Counted from the first letter of the stretch, positions 53,842 through 63,438 are shown. The stretch: DNA of 64,000 nt from Lachnospiraceae bacterium (GCA_017503735.1 JAFVSN010000004.1:62001-126000); one strand, 5' to 3'. Notes: a model not told the origin generated them from the sequence alone. Made by a program: numbers and translations.

Positions 53842-53870
53842 TAGACAGTTCTTCCCCCTTATGATACAAT
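53842..53870 (+). promoter_or_regulatory. promoter of the MATE exporter gene
   Basis: TAGACA, 17-nt spacer, TACAAT, 36 nt before the start codon. Confidence 0.65.
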
Positions 53871-53906
53871 ATTTCTTGTGCAAAATTACAAGAAGAAGGT
53901 TTTATT

Positions 53907-55283
53907 ATGAAGAAAGAATGGAAATTAAAAGAGTATCTGGGTGACAAAGAACTCTATTTGAAAATGGTAAAAATCGCAATTCCGATTTCACTGCAATCCT
54001 TAATTACCGTCGGTATCAATCTGATGGATACTATCATGCTGAGTAAAATGGGAGATGCACAGATTTCTGCCTCTTCTCTGGCAGGCCAGTTTATTAATTT
54101 GTTTATGATATGTTGTATGGGGATCGGAATGGGTGCTTCCGTACTGACCTCCCGGTTCTGGGGAATGCAGGATAAACATTCCTTAAAGAAAACAATTACC
54201 ATTATGCTACGCTTCGTGGTAGTGTTCTCCTCTATTTTTACCGCCATTACCATTATTTCGCCGGAATGGATTATGCGGATTTATTCCGAAGAAACAGCAA
54301 TTATCACCCACGGAATTACCTATTTAAAGTGGATGATTCCGTCCTATATCTGTACTGGTCTTTCCCTGACCTGCACCATTGTATTGCGTACCGTAGGACA
54401 GGTGCGGATTCCGCTGTACTGTTCCATCTCGGCGTTTTTCGTCAATGTATTTTTTAACTGGGTATTTATTTTCGGTAATCTCGGCGCACCGCGTATGGAA
54501 ATCGGCGGAGCCGCACTGGGAACTTTGATTGCCCGTGTATTTGAACTTTGCTTCATCTGCGGCTACTTCTTCTTTATTGATAAGCGTATCCGCTATCGTC
54601 TGAAGGATATTTTCATGAAGTGTCGGGACCTTTTAGGCGAATACATACGTATCAGTATTCCGGTTTTAATCAGCGACGGCCTTTTGGCCTTCGGTAATAA
54701 CACAGTAGCCATGATTATGGGGCGCATCGGTGAAACCTTTGTAGCGGCCAACTCCGTTACCATGGTAGTACAACAGTTAAGCTCCGTCCTTACTACCGGC
54801 GTCTGTAACGCCAGCGGTATCATTACCGGTCATACCATGGGAGAAGGCGATATTGACAAAGCGCAAAGACAAGGCTATACATTCCTGTTCATAGGCTTTA
54901 TCATCGGATGTTTCTCCGCACTTCTCATCTTCCTGTTACGTGGTCCGATCATAAATTATTACGATGTATCACCGGAAGCAAAAGCAATTGCATGGGATTT
55001 GATGAATGCGATTATTATCATCAACATCTTCCAGTCCATGAACTCCATTTTAACCAAAGGCGTACTCCGGGCCGGTGGCGACACCACCTTCCTGATGGCC
55101 GGCGACATCCTCTTTTTGTGGGTAGCCTCCATTCCGTTAGGTTACCTTGCCGGTCTGAAATGGGGCTTACCGTCCTTCTGGATTTATACGTTCTTAAAGA
55201 TCGATCAAATTATCAAATGTATCTGGTGTTACTTCCGCCTACGAAGCGGCAAATGGTTAAAGAAAATCAAAGGACAGGCGTAA
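53907..55283 (+). CDS. MATE family efflux transporter
   Basis: A 458-residue membrane protein with twelve hydrophobic segments in two homologous halves, starting ALPISLQSLITVGINLMDTIMLS-like (residues 18-40) and with the second-half counterpart SIPVLISDGLLAFGNNTVAMIMG. Na+- or H+-driven export of drugs or metabolites is the family role; substrate unknown. Start preceded by AGAAGAAGG. Confidence 0.92.
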   Translation: MKKEWKLKEYLGDKELYLKMVKIAIPISLQSLITVGINLMDTIMLSKMGDAQISASSLAGQFINLFMICCMGIGMGASVLTSRFWGMQDKHSLKKTITIMLRFVVVFSSIFTAITIISPEWIMRIYSEETAIITHGITYLKWMIPSYICTGLSLTCTIVLRTVGQVRIPLYCSISAFFVNVFFNWVFIFGNLGAPRMEIGGAALGTLIARVFELCFICGYFFFIDKRIRYRLKDIFMKCRDLLGEYIRISIPVLISDGLLAFGNNTVAMIMGRIGETFVAANSVTMVVQQLSSVLTTGVCNASGIITGHTMGEGDIDKAQRQGYTFLFIGFIIGCFSALLIFLLRGPIINYYDVSPEAKAIAWDLMNAIIIINIFQSMNSILTKGVLRAGGDTTFLMAGDILFLWVASIPLGYLAGLKWGLPSFWIYTFLKIDQIIKCIWCYFRLRSGKWLKKIKGQA

Positions 55284-55294
55284 GCCTGTCCTTT
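55269..55294 (+). terminator. terminator overlapping the MATE stop codon
   Basis: Eleven-pair perfect stem AAAGGACAGGC-GTAA-GCCTGTCCTTT; the stop codon lies in the loop. Followed by CGCTTT, a weak T-run. Confidence 0.7.
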
Positions 55295-55308
55295 CGCTTT
55301 AAATTCAC

Positions 55309-55782
55309 TTATACTCCGTAACAGGAAAAAGATCCGGATGTGGTCGGAGTGATACGGAAGTCAATGGCATAGCGCCAGGTATACGCCTCATCATAAATCA
55401 CAACCCGGTCTCCCGTAGTATAACTTAAACTGCCGTCCGTATTTACAATACTGCCATAAGTCCGATATGAGGTATAATTTGCAGTGCCTATAGTACTGAT
55501 CGTACGATTATACAAATGTACCTTCCCATCCGAATAATGCCATACCTCACATTCCGCCGTAGCAGTGGCAATTACAACTCCGTCCATTTTAAATGTAAAG
55601 GTCTGGCTGTACTCATACGGTGTATAAGACACTTTGGAATCAGACTGCGTCCGAGGCAATTCCACCACCGTCAATTTTCCTTGTTCCACTGTCAATGTCG
55701 GTTGTGCTGCCTTCACAGTAACTCCTTGGGTCAACGTTGTCATCATTATTATCATCGAAAAAAAAGCCAGTACTTTTTTCAT
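55309..55782 (-). CDS. hypothetical secreted protein, linked to the BlaR1-like gene
   Basis: A 157-residue protein with a clear signal peptide (MKKVLAFFSMIIMMTTLTQG, cleavage near VKA-AQ) and a mature part of about 130 residues rich in Tyr, Thr and Ser with alternating strands (YEYSQTFTFKMDGVVIATATAECEVWHYSDG). No family recognised. AGGAG lies before the start and the gene begins 28 nt after the M56 peptidase, so it is probably co-transcribed and may be its target or signal partner. Confidence 0.65.
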   Translation of the reverse strand: MKKVLAFFSMIIMMTTLTQGVTVKAAQPTLTVEQGKLTVVELPRTQSDSKVSYTPYEYSQTFTFKMDGVVIATATAECEVWHYSDGKVHLYNRTISTIGTANYTSYRTYGSIVNTDGSLSYTTGDRVVIYDEAYTWRYAIDFRITPTTSGSFSCYGV

Positions 55783-55810
55783 AAAACCTTCTCCTTTCGC
55801 ATCAATCTTC

Positions 55811-56761
55811 TTATTTTACCACTTCGGTACCGATTTTTATTTTGATTTTGCTTTGCTCTACTATCACAGAAGGACTTCCGTCCAAAGAGAATTCCTTTTT
55901 CACAACCTGCGGAACACTCCAAGATAGCGGGATCATCAATGCCACAAACAACACAAAGCACAAGAAAGTAGCCACATAAACACCAAATCTTGCCCGTTTA
56001 TACCGTAATACATTCTTTACCCTGTTTTTCACTTCTCCGCCACCGTAACCGACAGCAACTCCTTTTAGCTTCCCTGCCTGATAAGAAACCTCTACCAGAA
56101 CTTTGGCATACTCAGAGGAATACTCCTCTCCCTTTTCCTTTAACACCGCTTCGTCACAGGCTTCTTCCATATCGTTTACAAACAACCGATAAGCAAGCCA
56201 AAGCAAAGGTTGAAACCAAAACAACGCCAGAAAGAGAAGTGCGAAATTTTTCATCCAAATATCTTTTCTCCGGATATGTACCTGCTCATGAAGAATCACT
56301 GCTTCGTGATATTCCTGCTTTACAGAGGTCGGCAAATAGATTTTCGGCCATAACAAGCCTATCGTAAAAGGGGTTGTTATCCGGCTGGCAAGGTAAATAT
56401 TCTTTCTCAAACGAATACTGCCCACCAACCACCGCCGAAACTGTAAATGCGTTAAGAGAAGCGTGATTAAAAATGTAACCAGGCCAAGTAACCAAATTAA
56501 TTTCACAACCGCAAGGAAATTCTTACTCATTTCTAACGGCGACGATAACGAAAGGTATATAAGTCTTTGAACAGAAAAATTTGACACCATTCGCAATAGA
56601 AAATTACACAACACTGTCACCGGCAACGTACACCAAAGCAGATAAGAAAACAACCTTGGCGCAGTTCTCCGCAGTATTACGCGGAGAAGTATCAGACAAA
56701 GAGTAACTAATCCTAATTCTATCCCTTGGTTCACCATCCATAGAAACGCAGCATTCGACAT
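55811..56761 (-). CDS. BlaR1/MecR1-like M56 membrane metallopeptidase
   Basis: A 316-residue membrane protein with four membrane segments and the zinc motif HEQVH (in AVILHEQVHIRRKDIWMKN) plus the downstream glutamate in DMEEACDEAVL. This is the BlaR1/MecR1 signalling protease core that destroys BlaI-type repressors. Instead of a penicillin-binding sensor domain it ends with a membrane helix and about 40 extracellular residues (WSVPQVVKKEFSLDGSPSVI), so it cannot sense beta-lactams in the classical way. Confidence 0.9.
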   Translation of the reverse strand: MSNAAFLWMVNQGIELGLVTLCLILLRVILRRTAPRLFSYLLWCTLPVTVLCNFLLRMVSNFSVQRLIYLSLSSPLEMSKNFLAVVKLIWLLGLVTFLITLLLTHLQFRRWLVGSIRLRKNIYLASRITTPFTIGLLWPKIYLPTSVKQEYHEAVILHEQVHIRRKDIWMKNFALLFLALFWFQPLLWLAYRLFVNDMEEACDEAVLKEKGEEYSSEYAKVLVEVSYQAGKLKGVAVGYGGGEVKNRVKNVLRYKRARFGVYVATFLCFVLFVALMIPLSWSVPQVVKKEFSLDGSPSVIVEQSKIKIKIGTEVVK

Positions 56762-56958
56762 ATCGGCACCTCATTTGTACTTTTTAATTTCTCCGGCTTT
56801 TACTCCTTCGTCGGATACTCCATCGTTCTTACGTAAAAACGTATTGCATGCAACTAAAGTTTAACACATTTCAAAGATTCCGTCAATCTTCCATAGTTTG
56901 GTTTATCTGCCATCGCTTGCAATTTCCCATAAAAAGACAAAGAATATGGCGTAAAAAT

Positions 56959-56984
56959 CCCCGGTTACAAAACTGCAACCGGGG
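56959..56984 (-). terminator. terminator between blaI and the M56 gene
   Basis: Eight-pair stem CCCCGGTT / AACCGGGG with a 10-nt loop, followed by ATTTTTACG on the minus strand. It would end most blaI transcripts before the M56 gene. The following 200 nt show no ORF and no clear promoter. Confidence 0.8.
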
Positions 56985-56995
56985 TCTTGCACATC

Positions 56996-57355
56996 TTACT
57001 TATCAGCCTTATCGATAATCGCCAATAACTCATCTCTATCCTTCTTGGACAGCTTGTTCTTTCTCGTAAATGCAGCCACAAACATCGGAAGGGAACCGCC
57101 AAACTTATCGTTTACCAACTCCGTACCAACCTTTGCCTTATAGTCATCTTCGCTCATTACAGAAGTAACCACGCTGTTTACATTCTGAAACAAACCGTGC
57201 TCACAAAGTCTGCGAAGCATCGTATAGGTAGTAGACTTCTTCCAACCGAACTCCTCCGCACACAACTTAACCACTGCACCGGAACCGATTCCTTCTCTAT
57301 CCCAAAGCAGCTTTGCCATCTTCATTTCCATTTCACCAATTCCAAAACGTTGCAT
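56996..57355 (-). CDS. BlaI/MecI family repressor
   Basis: A 119-residue penicillinase-repressor-type protein: winged helix GEMEMKMAKLLWDREGIGSGAVVKL and KKSTTYTMLRRLCEHGLFQ, then a dimerisation helix pair (GTELVNDKFGGSLPMFVAAF, DRDELLAIIDKADK). AAAGGAGG sits before the start. A partial dyad (TACTGTTAATGTAGT) overlaps its promoter (TTGACG, 17 nt, TACTGT), suggesting self-repression. No beta-lactamase or PBP gene is adjacent. Confidence 0.9.
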   Translation of the reverse strand: MQRFGIGEMEMKMAKLLWDREGIGSGAVVKLCAEEFGWKKSTTYTMLRRLCEHGLFQNVNSVVTSVMSEDDYKAKVGTELVNDKFGGSLPMFVAAFTRKNKLSKKDRDELLAIIDKADK

Positions 57356-57452
57356 AATATCCTCCTTTAGAAAACAACTTCCCACTACATTAACAGTAAC
57401 ACAATTTACTTTTTTCGTCAATCCTCTATGGCGTATTTTTACAACCGAAATT

Positions 57453-58631
57453 TTAGTGGTGGAACAAACGAATTCCGGTGAAGCACATTACCATGTTATG
57501 CTTGTCCGCTGCTTCGATCACAAGATCGTCTCTAACGGAACCGCCCGGCTCTGCAATATACTTAACGCCACTGCGGAATGCACGCTCAATGTTGTCGGAG
57601 AACGGGAAGAATGCGTCGGAACCGAGAGCTACGTCGGTCATGGTATCAAGCCAAGCACGCTTTTCTTCTCTGGTAAATACTTCCGGCTTCTCCTTAAAGA
57701 TACGCTCCCAAGCACCGTCAGCCAATACATCCATGTAATCCTCACCGATGTAAAGATCAATTGCATTGTCGCGGTCTGCTCTGCCGATTTTATCTAAGAA
57801 CGGAAGGTTCAATACCTTCGGGTTCTGGCGAAGATACCAGTTATCTGCCTTGCTGCCTGCAAGTCTGGTACAGTGAATTCTGGACTGCTGTCCCGCACCG
57901 ATACCGATTGCCTGACCACCCTTTACATAGCACACGGAGTTGGACTGGGTGTACTTTAAGGTAATAAGGGAAATGATAAGGTCAATACGAGCAGACTCCG
58001 GTAAATCCTTGTTTGCGGTAACGAAGTTGGAAAGGAGCTCATCGTCTACCTTTAACTCATTTCTGCCCTGCTCGAAGGTAATTCCGTAAACTTCCTTGCG
58101 CTCAAGCGGCTTCGGAACATAATTCGGGTCAATCTGAATTACGTTGTATCCGCCCTTCTTCTTCTCCTTTAAGATAGCGAGAGCCTCCGGAGTATAGCCC
58201 GGAGCGATAACGCCGTCGGAAACCTCACGCTTAATGATGCGTGCGGTGCATTCGTCACAAACATCGGAAAGAGAAATAAAATCACCGAAGGAAGACATAC
58301 GGTCAGCACCTCTTGCTCTTGCATAAGCACTTGCCATCGGGGTAAGCTCTCCCATGTCATCTACCCAGTAAATCTTTCTCTCCACTTCGGTAAGCGGAAG
58401 ACCTACTGCTGCACCGGCCGGGGAAACATGTTTAAAGGAAGTTGCAGCCGGAAGACCGGTTGCCTTCTTTAACTCGTTTACCAACTGCCAGCCGTTAAAT
58501 GCATCTAAGAAATTGATATAGCCCGGTCTGCCGTTTAATACGGTAATCGGGAGTTCACTGCCGTCTTCCATGAAAATTCTGGACGGCTTCTGATTCGGGT
58601 TACATCCGTACTTTAATTCGAATTCGTTCAT
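57453..58631 (-). CDS. stand-alone AICAR transformylase (PurH C-terminal domain type)
   Basis: A 392-residue protein equal to the AICARFT half of bifunctional PurH, using 10-formyl-THF to formylate AICAR. Recognisable are [13 protein letters not shown], the substrate segment [58 protein letters not shown] and [16 protein letters not shown]. The MGS-like IMP cyclohydrolase half is absent, and the cyclisation is instead supplied by the PurO-type gene immediately upstream. AGGAGGC precedes the start. Confidence 0.93.
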   Translation of the reverse strand: MNEFELKYGCNPNQKPSRIFMEDGSELPITVLNGRPGYINFLDAFNGWQLVNELKKATGLPAATSFKHVSPAGAAVGLPLTEVERKIYWVDDMGELTPMASAYARARGADRMSSFGDFISLSDVCDECTARIIKREVSDGVIAPGYTPEALAILKEKKKGGYNVIQIDPNYVPKPLERKEVYGITFEQGRNELKVDDELLSNFVTANKDLPESARIDLIISLITLKYTQSNSVCYVKGGQAIGIGAGQQSRIHCTRLAGSKADNWYLRQNPKVLNLPFLDKIGRADRDNAIDLYIGEDYMDVLADGAWERIFKEKPEVFTREEKRAWLDTMTDVALGSDAFFPFSDNIERAFRSGVKYIAEPGGSVRDDLVIEAADKHNMVMCFTGIRLFHH

Positions 58632-58689
58632 AATGTGCCTCCTGTCAATCTCTGCTTTCTTAAACTTTCTATCCTGTATTCGGAACGTC

Positions 58690-59403
58690 TTACTTGTTCT
58701 TATTTACAATTCTGGTTTCGGTAGTACCGGTTACGATATCAATGTAGCGAACAAACAAGGAAACCTTATTCTCTTCGTTTAAGTTCGTCCACAAAAGCTC
58801 GGTGTAAGCATCGATATCATCTACAGTATCCACAAGCTTCGGCTCACCCTCAAAGCTCGGAAGCGGATTACCGTCTCCCATGTAAGTATGGATAAAATGT
58901 CCCTCGCCCGCCTTCGGATCATTGTATGCAAAGTTGTAACGATGGCAGCTGCTCGGATCACCGTTGTTGCTCTTTAAGATAGACATTGCATAGTTATATG
59001 CACCGGCTCCCGTATGTAAAATACCGGAAATACGAGGAGTGTAGTTCGGAGCATCCGGCTCGAACTCTCTGGTACGAAGCGCCTGCTCAAAGGTCTGCTG
59101 CTTATCCATCAATTCATAGATGGTGTCGGTCTGGTCACCGTTGGTAACGATGGTCTTGTTGCCAAGAACGCGTACCGGAGCATAGATAATTAAGCTCGGA
59201 TCACTTAATTTGCTCGGATCAAAGGCTTCCGTACGGATGCCGTCACCTTCGGTAACAAACACACGATTTCTGCTGTTCTCACTTCTACCCATGATAAAAT
59301 ACGCGGTCACTGCATACTTTCCGTTCGGAGACTTACCGATAATAATACCTCTGCCCGGATAAGAATTGCTGCTCAGTTCCTTTTGAATGGATTTCATTTC
59401 CAT
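58690..59403 (-). CDS. purO: IMP cyclohydrolase, PurO type
   Basis: A 237-residue protein of the archaeal-type IMP cyclohydrolase family, closing FAICAR to IMP. Family blocks: [75 protein letters not shown] and [10 protein letters not shown]. It precedes the AICAR transformylase by 58 nt, together replacing PurH. First ATG chosen, 8 nt after GAGG. Confidence 0.9.
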   Translation of the reverse strand: MEMKSIQKELSSNSYPGRGIIIGKSPNGKYAVTAYFIMGRSENSRNRVFVTEGDGIRTEAFDPSKLSDPSLIIYAPVRVLGNKTIVTNGDQTDTIYELMDKQQTFEQALRTREFEPDAPNYTPRISGILHTGAGAYNYAMSILKSNNGDPSSCHRYNFAYNDPKAGEGHFIHTYMGDGNPLPSFEGEPKLVDTVDDIDAYTELLWTNLNEENKVSLFVRYIDIVTGTTETRIVNKNK

Positions 59404-59456
59404 AACGTTACCTCTTTCCCCGCCTTCCGGCGTTATGTTATCAAAAAACTACTCTT

Positions 59457-59485
59457 ATCATACCATTTCTTTTTCGTTTCGGCAA
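59457..59485 (-). promoter_or_regulatory. promoter of the purO-AICARFT pair
   Basis: Minus strand TTGCCG, 17-nt spacer, TATGAT; a short hairpin (CGCCGGAAGGCG) lies in the leader. Confidence 0.6.
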
Positions 59486-59525
59486 TGTCCCTTTTCCAAT
59501 TTTCTTAAAAATTTTGCATGAAAAA

Positions 59526-59568
59526 AACTTGCACAGCTTATTAGTATCACTAATAAATCATGCAAGTT
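59526..59568 (-). terminator. terminator of the pfl operon
   Basis: Outer stem AACTTGCA / TGCAAGTT and inner stem TTATTAGT / ACTAATAA around a 3-nt loop, with a run of seven T on the minus strand; 13 nt past the pflA stop. Confidence 0.9.
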
Positions 59569-59580
59569 TTTAATGAATCT

Positions 59581-60402
59581 TTATTTTTTCATTTCGCGGC
59601 TGCGATAATTTCGTATTCCCTGTAAAATCAATTGCCGCTTTTGTTTTGCAAGCTCCACATCCATTTCCGGTACCCCTTCCAACCGGTAGTGAATTCCCAG
59701 TTCCTTGTATTTGGAAGATCCCATCGTATGATACGGCAATACTTCTACTGCCTGCAAATTGGAAAACCTGCCGATGTATTCTCCCAGACGAATCAACTCT
59801 TCTTCCTCGTCGGTATATCCCGGAACCGCCACTCTGCGAACCCAGACCGGAACATTTCTTTCCTCTAAAAACTCCAAGAACGCAAACACCGCTTCATTGG
59901 AATGGCCGGTCAGACTACGATGGACTTCCGTATCCATGTGCTTGATATCCAGCAACACCAAATCCGTCACAGCCAAAAGATCTTCAAACTCCTTTAGCGA
60001 CATTCCTGCACCGTAGTTTCTGATTTCTTCATGGATTCCGTTCTGCGCTTTTTCCCATCCGTTTGAATTTTTCCGAAAAGAAAACAAAATACCGGAGGTA
60101 TCCAGGCAGGTAGAAATACCCTTCTTCTTTGCCTTTTGAAACAATTCCGTTACAAAATCCGACTGAGAAAGCGGTTCTCCTCCGGAGACCGTAATTCCGC
60201 CGTTTCTGTAATAGGTTTGATTCCGAAGAAACTTCTCAATCAGCTCTTCGGAAGACATCAAAGTCCCCCGTTTCTCTGCCCAGGTATCCGGGTTATGACA
60301 GTAAGCACACCGCATCGGACACCCTTGCAGAAAAATAACCATCCGGAGCCCCGGACCGTCTACCGTTCCGAAACTTTCCACAGAATGAATCCATCCCTGC
60401 AT
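59581..60402 (-). CDS. pflA: pyruvate formate-lyase activating enzyme (radical SAM) with insert
   Basis: A 273-residue radical SAM activase that makes the glycyl radical on pyruvate formate-lyase. The cluster motif CPMRCAYC (Cys28, 32, 35) follows the typical start WIHSVESFGTVDGPGLR; also HNPDTW, ITVSGGEPLSQ, TDLVLLDIKHMD and PVWVRRVAVPGYTD. Compared with Escherichia coli PflA about 27 extra residues (FSFRKNSNGWEKAQNGIHEE and on) lie between CLDTSG and LLAVTDLV. Its ATG overlaps the stop of the glycyl-radical gene by one base (TAATG), so translation is coupled. Confidence 0.93.
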   Translation of the reverse strand: MQGWIHSVESFGTVDGPGLRMVIFLQGCPMRCAYCHNPDTWAEKRGTLMSSEELIEKFLRNQTYYRNGGITVSGGEPLSQSDFVTELFQKAKKKGISTCLDTSGILFSFRKNSNGWEKAQNGIHEEIRNYGAGMSLKEFEDLLAVTDLVLLDIKHMDTEVHRSLTGHSNEAVFAFLEFLEERNVPVWVRRVAVPGYTDEEEELIRLGEYIGRFSNLQAVEVLPYHTMGSSKYKELGIHYRLEGVPEMDVELAKQKRQLILQGIRNYRSREMKK

Positions 60403-60644
60403 TAAATCACCTCATGGAAGGTACGAGAAATCACCTCGTCCTGCTGTTCTTTTGTAAGCTTATTAAAGTTTACCGCATAGCCGGACACACGTACCGTAAG
60501 CTGTGGGTACTGTTCCGGATGCTTCTGTGCATCCAAAAGCATTTCGCGGTTTAACACATTCACATTTAAATGATGACCGCCTTGCTCTACGTATCCGTCC
60601 AATAACGCTACCAAATTATCGATTTGATTCAAATCTGCTGCCAT
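60402..60644 (-). CDS. separate glycyl-radical domain protein of pyruvate formate-lyase
   Basis: An 80-residue protein equal to the C-terminal domain of PFL and to GrcA/YfiD spare parts: [18 protein letters not shown], then [19 protein letters not shown] with the radical glycine at Gly55, then [16 protein letters not shown]. The start MAADLNQ is set by AAAGGGG 7 nt upstream, 14 nt after the stop of the catalytic gene. It is in a different frame from that gene, so it is not a readthrough product. As the upstream chain lacks this domain, the two must act as a complex. A sequencing frameshift is an alternative, but the ribosome binding site and start argue against it. Confidence 0.85.
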   Translation of the reverse strand: MAADLNQIDNLVALLDGYVEQGGHHLNVNVLNREMLLDAQKHPEQYPQLTVRVSGYAVNFNKLTKEQQDEVISRTFHEVI

Positions 60645-60658
60645 AGGTCTGCCCCTTT

Positions 60659-62755
60659 CTATTCTGAGGTGCCGTAGTCCGGTTCTGCCGGCTGACACGC
60701 CGGACCGCAACACCCCTCACCAAGTTCCAGTGCCAAATCACCGGAAAGCACAACACTTTCTTTACCAAGTGCTCCCGGAATTACCGTAAAGGTATTGGAA
60801 ATGCCGTCCTGCGCATCCCGGAACGGAAGCTTAGATACAGACGCCAAAGATGCAATCGCACCGAGCTTGTCTCTTCCGTGCATCGGATTTGCTCCCGGTG
60901 CAAACGGTTCTCCTGCTTTTCTTCCGTCCGGTGTAGAACCGGTATTCTTACCGTACACTACATTAGACGTAATGGTAAGAATGGAAGTGGTCGGAATACC
61001 ACCGCGATAAGTGTGGTTTCCCTTAATATACTGCATAAACGTGTGAACTACTTCTCTTGCGATTTCATCCACGCGGTCATCATCGTTTCCGTACTTCGGG
61101 AAATCACCTTCCACTTCATAATCCACCGCAATACCGTCGGCATCACGGATTACCTTTACTTTTGCATACTTAATTGCAGAGAGGGAGTCTGCCACAACGG
61201 AAAGTCCCGCAATACCGGTAGCAAACCAACGGGTCACTTTCTTATCATGAAGCGCCATCTGCAATTTTTCATAACAATACTTGTCATGCATAAAGTGAAT
61301 AATATTTAAGGTGTTCACATATACACGGGCAAGCCATTTCATCATCTCGTTGTACTTATGCATTACCTCGTCGTAATCCAAATACTCGGAAGTAATCGGT
61401 CGATATTCCGGTGCTACCTGCTTTTTCGTAATCTCGTCCACACCACCGTTGATGGCATAAAGCAGACACTTTGCAAGGTTTGCTCTTGCTCCGAAGAACT
61501 GCATTTCCTTTCCGACACGCATGGAGGACACACAACATGCAATCGCGTAATCGTCGCCGTGGGTTACACGCATCAAATCGTCATTCTCGTACTGAACCGA
61601 AGAAGACTCAATGGAAACCTTTGCGCAGAACCGCTTAAATGCCTGCGGAAGTCTGGTGGACCAAAGCACGGTCATATTCGGTTCCGGTGCCGCCCCCAGA
61701 TTCTGTAACGTATGCAGATAACGGAAAGACATCTTTGTTACAAGCGGTCTTCCGTCGATTCCGATACCGCCGATGGACTCCGTCACCCAGGTCGGGTCGC
61801 CGGAGAACAATGCATTGTATTCCGGTGTTCTTGCAAACTTCACCAGACGAAGTTTCATAATGAAATGGTCTACCATTTCCTGTATTTCATCTTCTGTAAA
61901 GGTTCCTTCCGCAAGGTCACGCTGTGCATAGATATCAAGAAACGTGGAGGTTCTTCCGAGAGACATCGCCGCACCGTTCTGTTCCTTTACCGCAGCAAGA
62001 TAGCCGAAATACAACCACTGGATTGCCTCCTGTACATTCTTTGCCGGTCTTCCGATATCAAAACCGTAAATCTCACCAAGTTTTTTCAAATCCTTTAGGG
62101 CACGAATCTGCTCGGACAGTTCTTCACGGTCACGAATTACGTCGGAATACATAATCGTACGGGTGGAATTCTTCTGATCTTCCTTATCTTCAATCAAACG
62201 ATCTACACCGTAAAGTGCCACACGTCTGTAATCGCCGATGATCCGTCCTCTGCCGTAAGCATCCGGAAGTCCCGTGATAATATGACTGGAACGGCATGCA
62301 CGCATCTCCGGGGTATACGCATCAAATACACCCGCATTATGGGTTTTACGATGTATGGTAAAAAACTCTTCCACCTGCGGGTCAAGGGTATAACCGTTGT
62401 CGCTGCAAGCCTTTGCCGCCATACGGATTCCGCCGTACGGTTGCAAAGAACGCTTAAACGGCTTGTCCGTCTGAAATCCTACAATTTTTTCTTTCTCTTT
62501 ATCTAAATAGCCCGGACCATGGGAAGTAATGGTTGAAATCACGCTGGTGTCCATCTCCAGCACACCACCGGCTTCCAGCTCTTTCTTCGACAACTCCAGT
62601 ACCTGTTCCCAAAGTGCCTTTGTCGCCTCCGTCGGCCCTGCCAGAAAGGATTCATCACCTTCGTAAGAATCGTAATTTTTTTGAATGAAGTCTCTTGTGT
62701 TTATTTCCCGTTCCCAAACACCTGATTTAAAACTTCTCCATTCTTCGCGCATCAT
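60659..62755 (-). CDS. pflB: pyruvate formate-lyase catalytic chain lacking the glycyl-radical domain
   Basis: A 698-residue chain covering the PFL barrel. Signatures: [15 protein letters not shown], the pyruvate site with Cys407-Cys408 in [25 protein letters not shown], and [37 protein letters not shown]. It ends shortly after [17 protein letters not shown] with a cysteine-rich tail ([19 protein letters not shown]) and TAG, just where the C-terminal radical domain (about 80 residues) should begin. That domain is encoded next as its own ORF. A promoter (TTGCTT-N17-TATAGT) lies upstream; AGGAG precedes the start. Confidence 0.92.
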   Translation of the reverse strand: MMREEWRSFKSGVWEREINTRDFIQKNYDSYEGDESFLAGPTEATKALWEQVLELSKKELEAGGVLEMDTSVISTITSHGPGYLDKEKEKIVGFQTDKPFKRSLQPYGGIRMAAKACSDNGYTLDPQVEEFFTIHRKTHNAGVFDAYTPEMRACRSSHIITGLPDAYGRGRIIGDYRRVALYGVDRLIEDKEDQKNSTRTIMYSDVIRDREELSEQIRALKDLKKLGEIYGFDIGRPAKNVQEAIQWLYFGYLAAVKEQNGAAMSLGRTSTFLDIYAQRDLAEGTFTEDEIQEMVDHFIMKLRLVKFARTPEYNALFSGDPTWVTESIGGIGIDGRPLVTKMSFRYLHTLQNLGAAPEPNMTVLWSTRLPQAFKRFCAKVSIESSSVQYENDDLMRVTHGDDYAIACCVSSMRVGKEMQFFGARANLAKCLLYAINGGVDEITKKQVAPEYRPITSEYLDYDEVMHKYNEMMKWLARVYVNTLNIIHFMHDKYCYEKLQMALHDKKVTRWFATGIAGLSVVADSLSAIKYAKVKVIRDADGIAVDYEVEGDFPKYGNDDDRVDEIAREVVHTFMQYIKGNHTYRGGIPTTSILTITSNVVYGKNTGSTPDGRKAGEPFAPGANPMHGRDKLGAIASLASVSKLPFRDAQDGISNTFTVIPGALGKESVVLSGDLALELGEGCCGPACQPAEPDYGTSE

Positions 62756-62808
62756 TCTGCTCTCCTTTCCTGTGCTTTGCCTGCGTTATCACTTCTTAAC
62801 GCGACTCT

Positions 62809-62837
62809 ACTATACACCATTTCCAAACAAAAAGCAA
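62809..62837 (-). promoter_or_regulatory. promoter of the pfl operon
   Basis: Minus strand TTGCTT, 17-nt spacer, TATAGT, about 55 nt before the start. A Rex-type operator was looked for in the TTGT..ACAA form and not seen. Confidence 0.7.
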
Positions 62838-62886
62838 TCATTCTGATTGAAAAAAACATCGAATTTTGCTGGTTAAAATGTTAACA

Positions 62887-63438
62887 TTATCTTCTCTTTC
62901 CAAGCAGTTCCATACGGATGTAGGAAAAGGTTGCTTCTTCCCCTTCCTCTGCCAACATGACCAAAAGTTTTTCCAACAACGCCACGGTTTCCGGATGCAT
63001 GAGATACTTTCCTTCTCCTCTCCTATAATAAGCCAACGGATCTTTTTGTGTATACCTTTCTTTGTTGTACACTTTACTGGCTGCTACCCGGTCACAAAAC
63101 ATTTCCAACACATAGGGGAGAGGCATTTTCATACCTGCAAGTTCACATTCCGCATCCTTCTTATAATCAATCCAGTACTCGTAGTGATGTTTGTTGCGCC
63201 CCTTGTGATGCATCCAGGCCGTTGCCACTCCTTCTACCTCACGTTGAATATTATTGGGACTCACATTCCCACGGAAATATTTTACACCCACAAAAAACTC
63301 AGCCGGAGAATACTTTGACAAATCATGAAGCAGTCCTCGTTTATACAATCCCAACTTAAAACAGTGTTTCATCACCATACGCTTATGTTTATTGATGGTA
63401 TGAAGATGTCCGAAAAAACGCTGCATCACGTTTGCCAT
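62887..63438 (-). CDS. DUF5662 family protein
   Basis: A 183-residue basic protein with many histidines in family-like positions: MQRFFGHLHTINKHKRMVMKHCF, LLHDLSKYSPAEF, and WMHHKGRNKHHYEYW. The pattern HD...HH.K..HH recalls a metal-dependent HD-like phosphohydrolase and matches DUF5662, which is common in Firmicutes and phages; no activity is established. Promoter TTGACA-N17-TAAACT lies upstream. Confidence 0.82.
   Translation of the reverse strand: MANVMQRFFGHLHTINKHKRMVMKHCFKLGLYKRGLLHDLSKYSPAEFFVGVKYFRGNVSPNNIQREVEGVATAWMHHKGRNKHHYEYWIDYKKDAECELAGMKMPLPYVLEMFCDRVAASKVYNKERYTQKDPLAYYRRGEGKYLMHPETVALLEKLLVMLAEEGEEATFSYIRMELLGKRR

Noticed and set aside
53728-53906. Purine riboswitch or PurR box before purC
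   Set aside because: The leader is short and lacks the three-way-junction pattern or paired CGAA-containing PurBoxes.
60645-60713. Programmed frameshift joining the two pfl ORFs
   Set aside because: No slippery heptamer in the overlap, and the second ORF has its own well-placed ribosome binding site and ATG; separate initiation is simpler.
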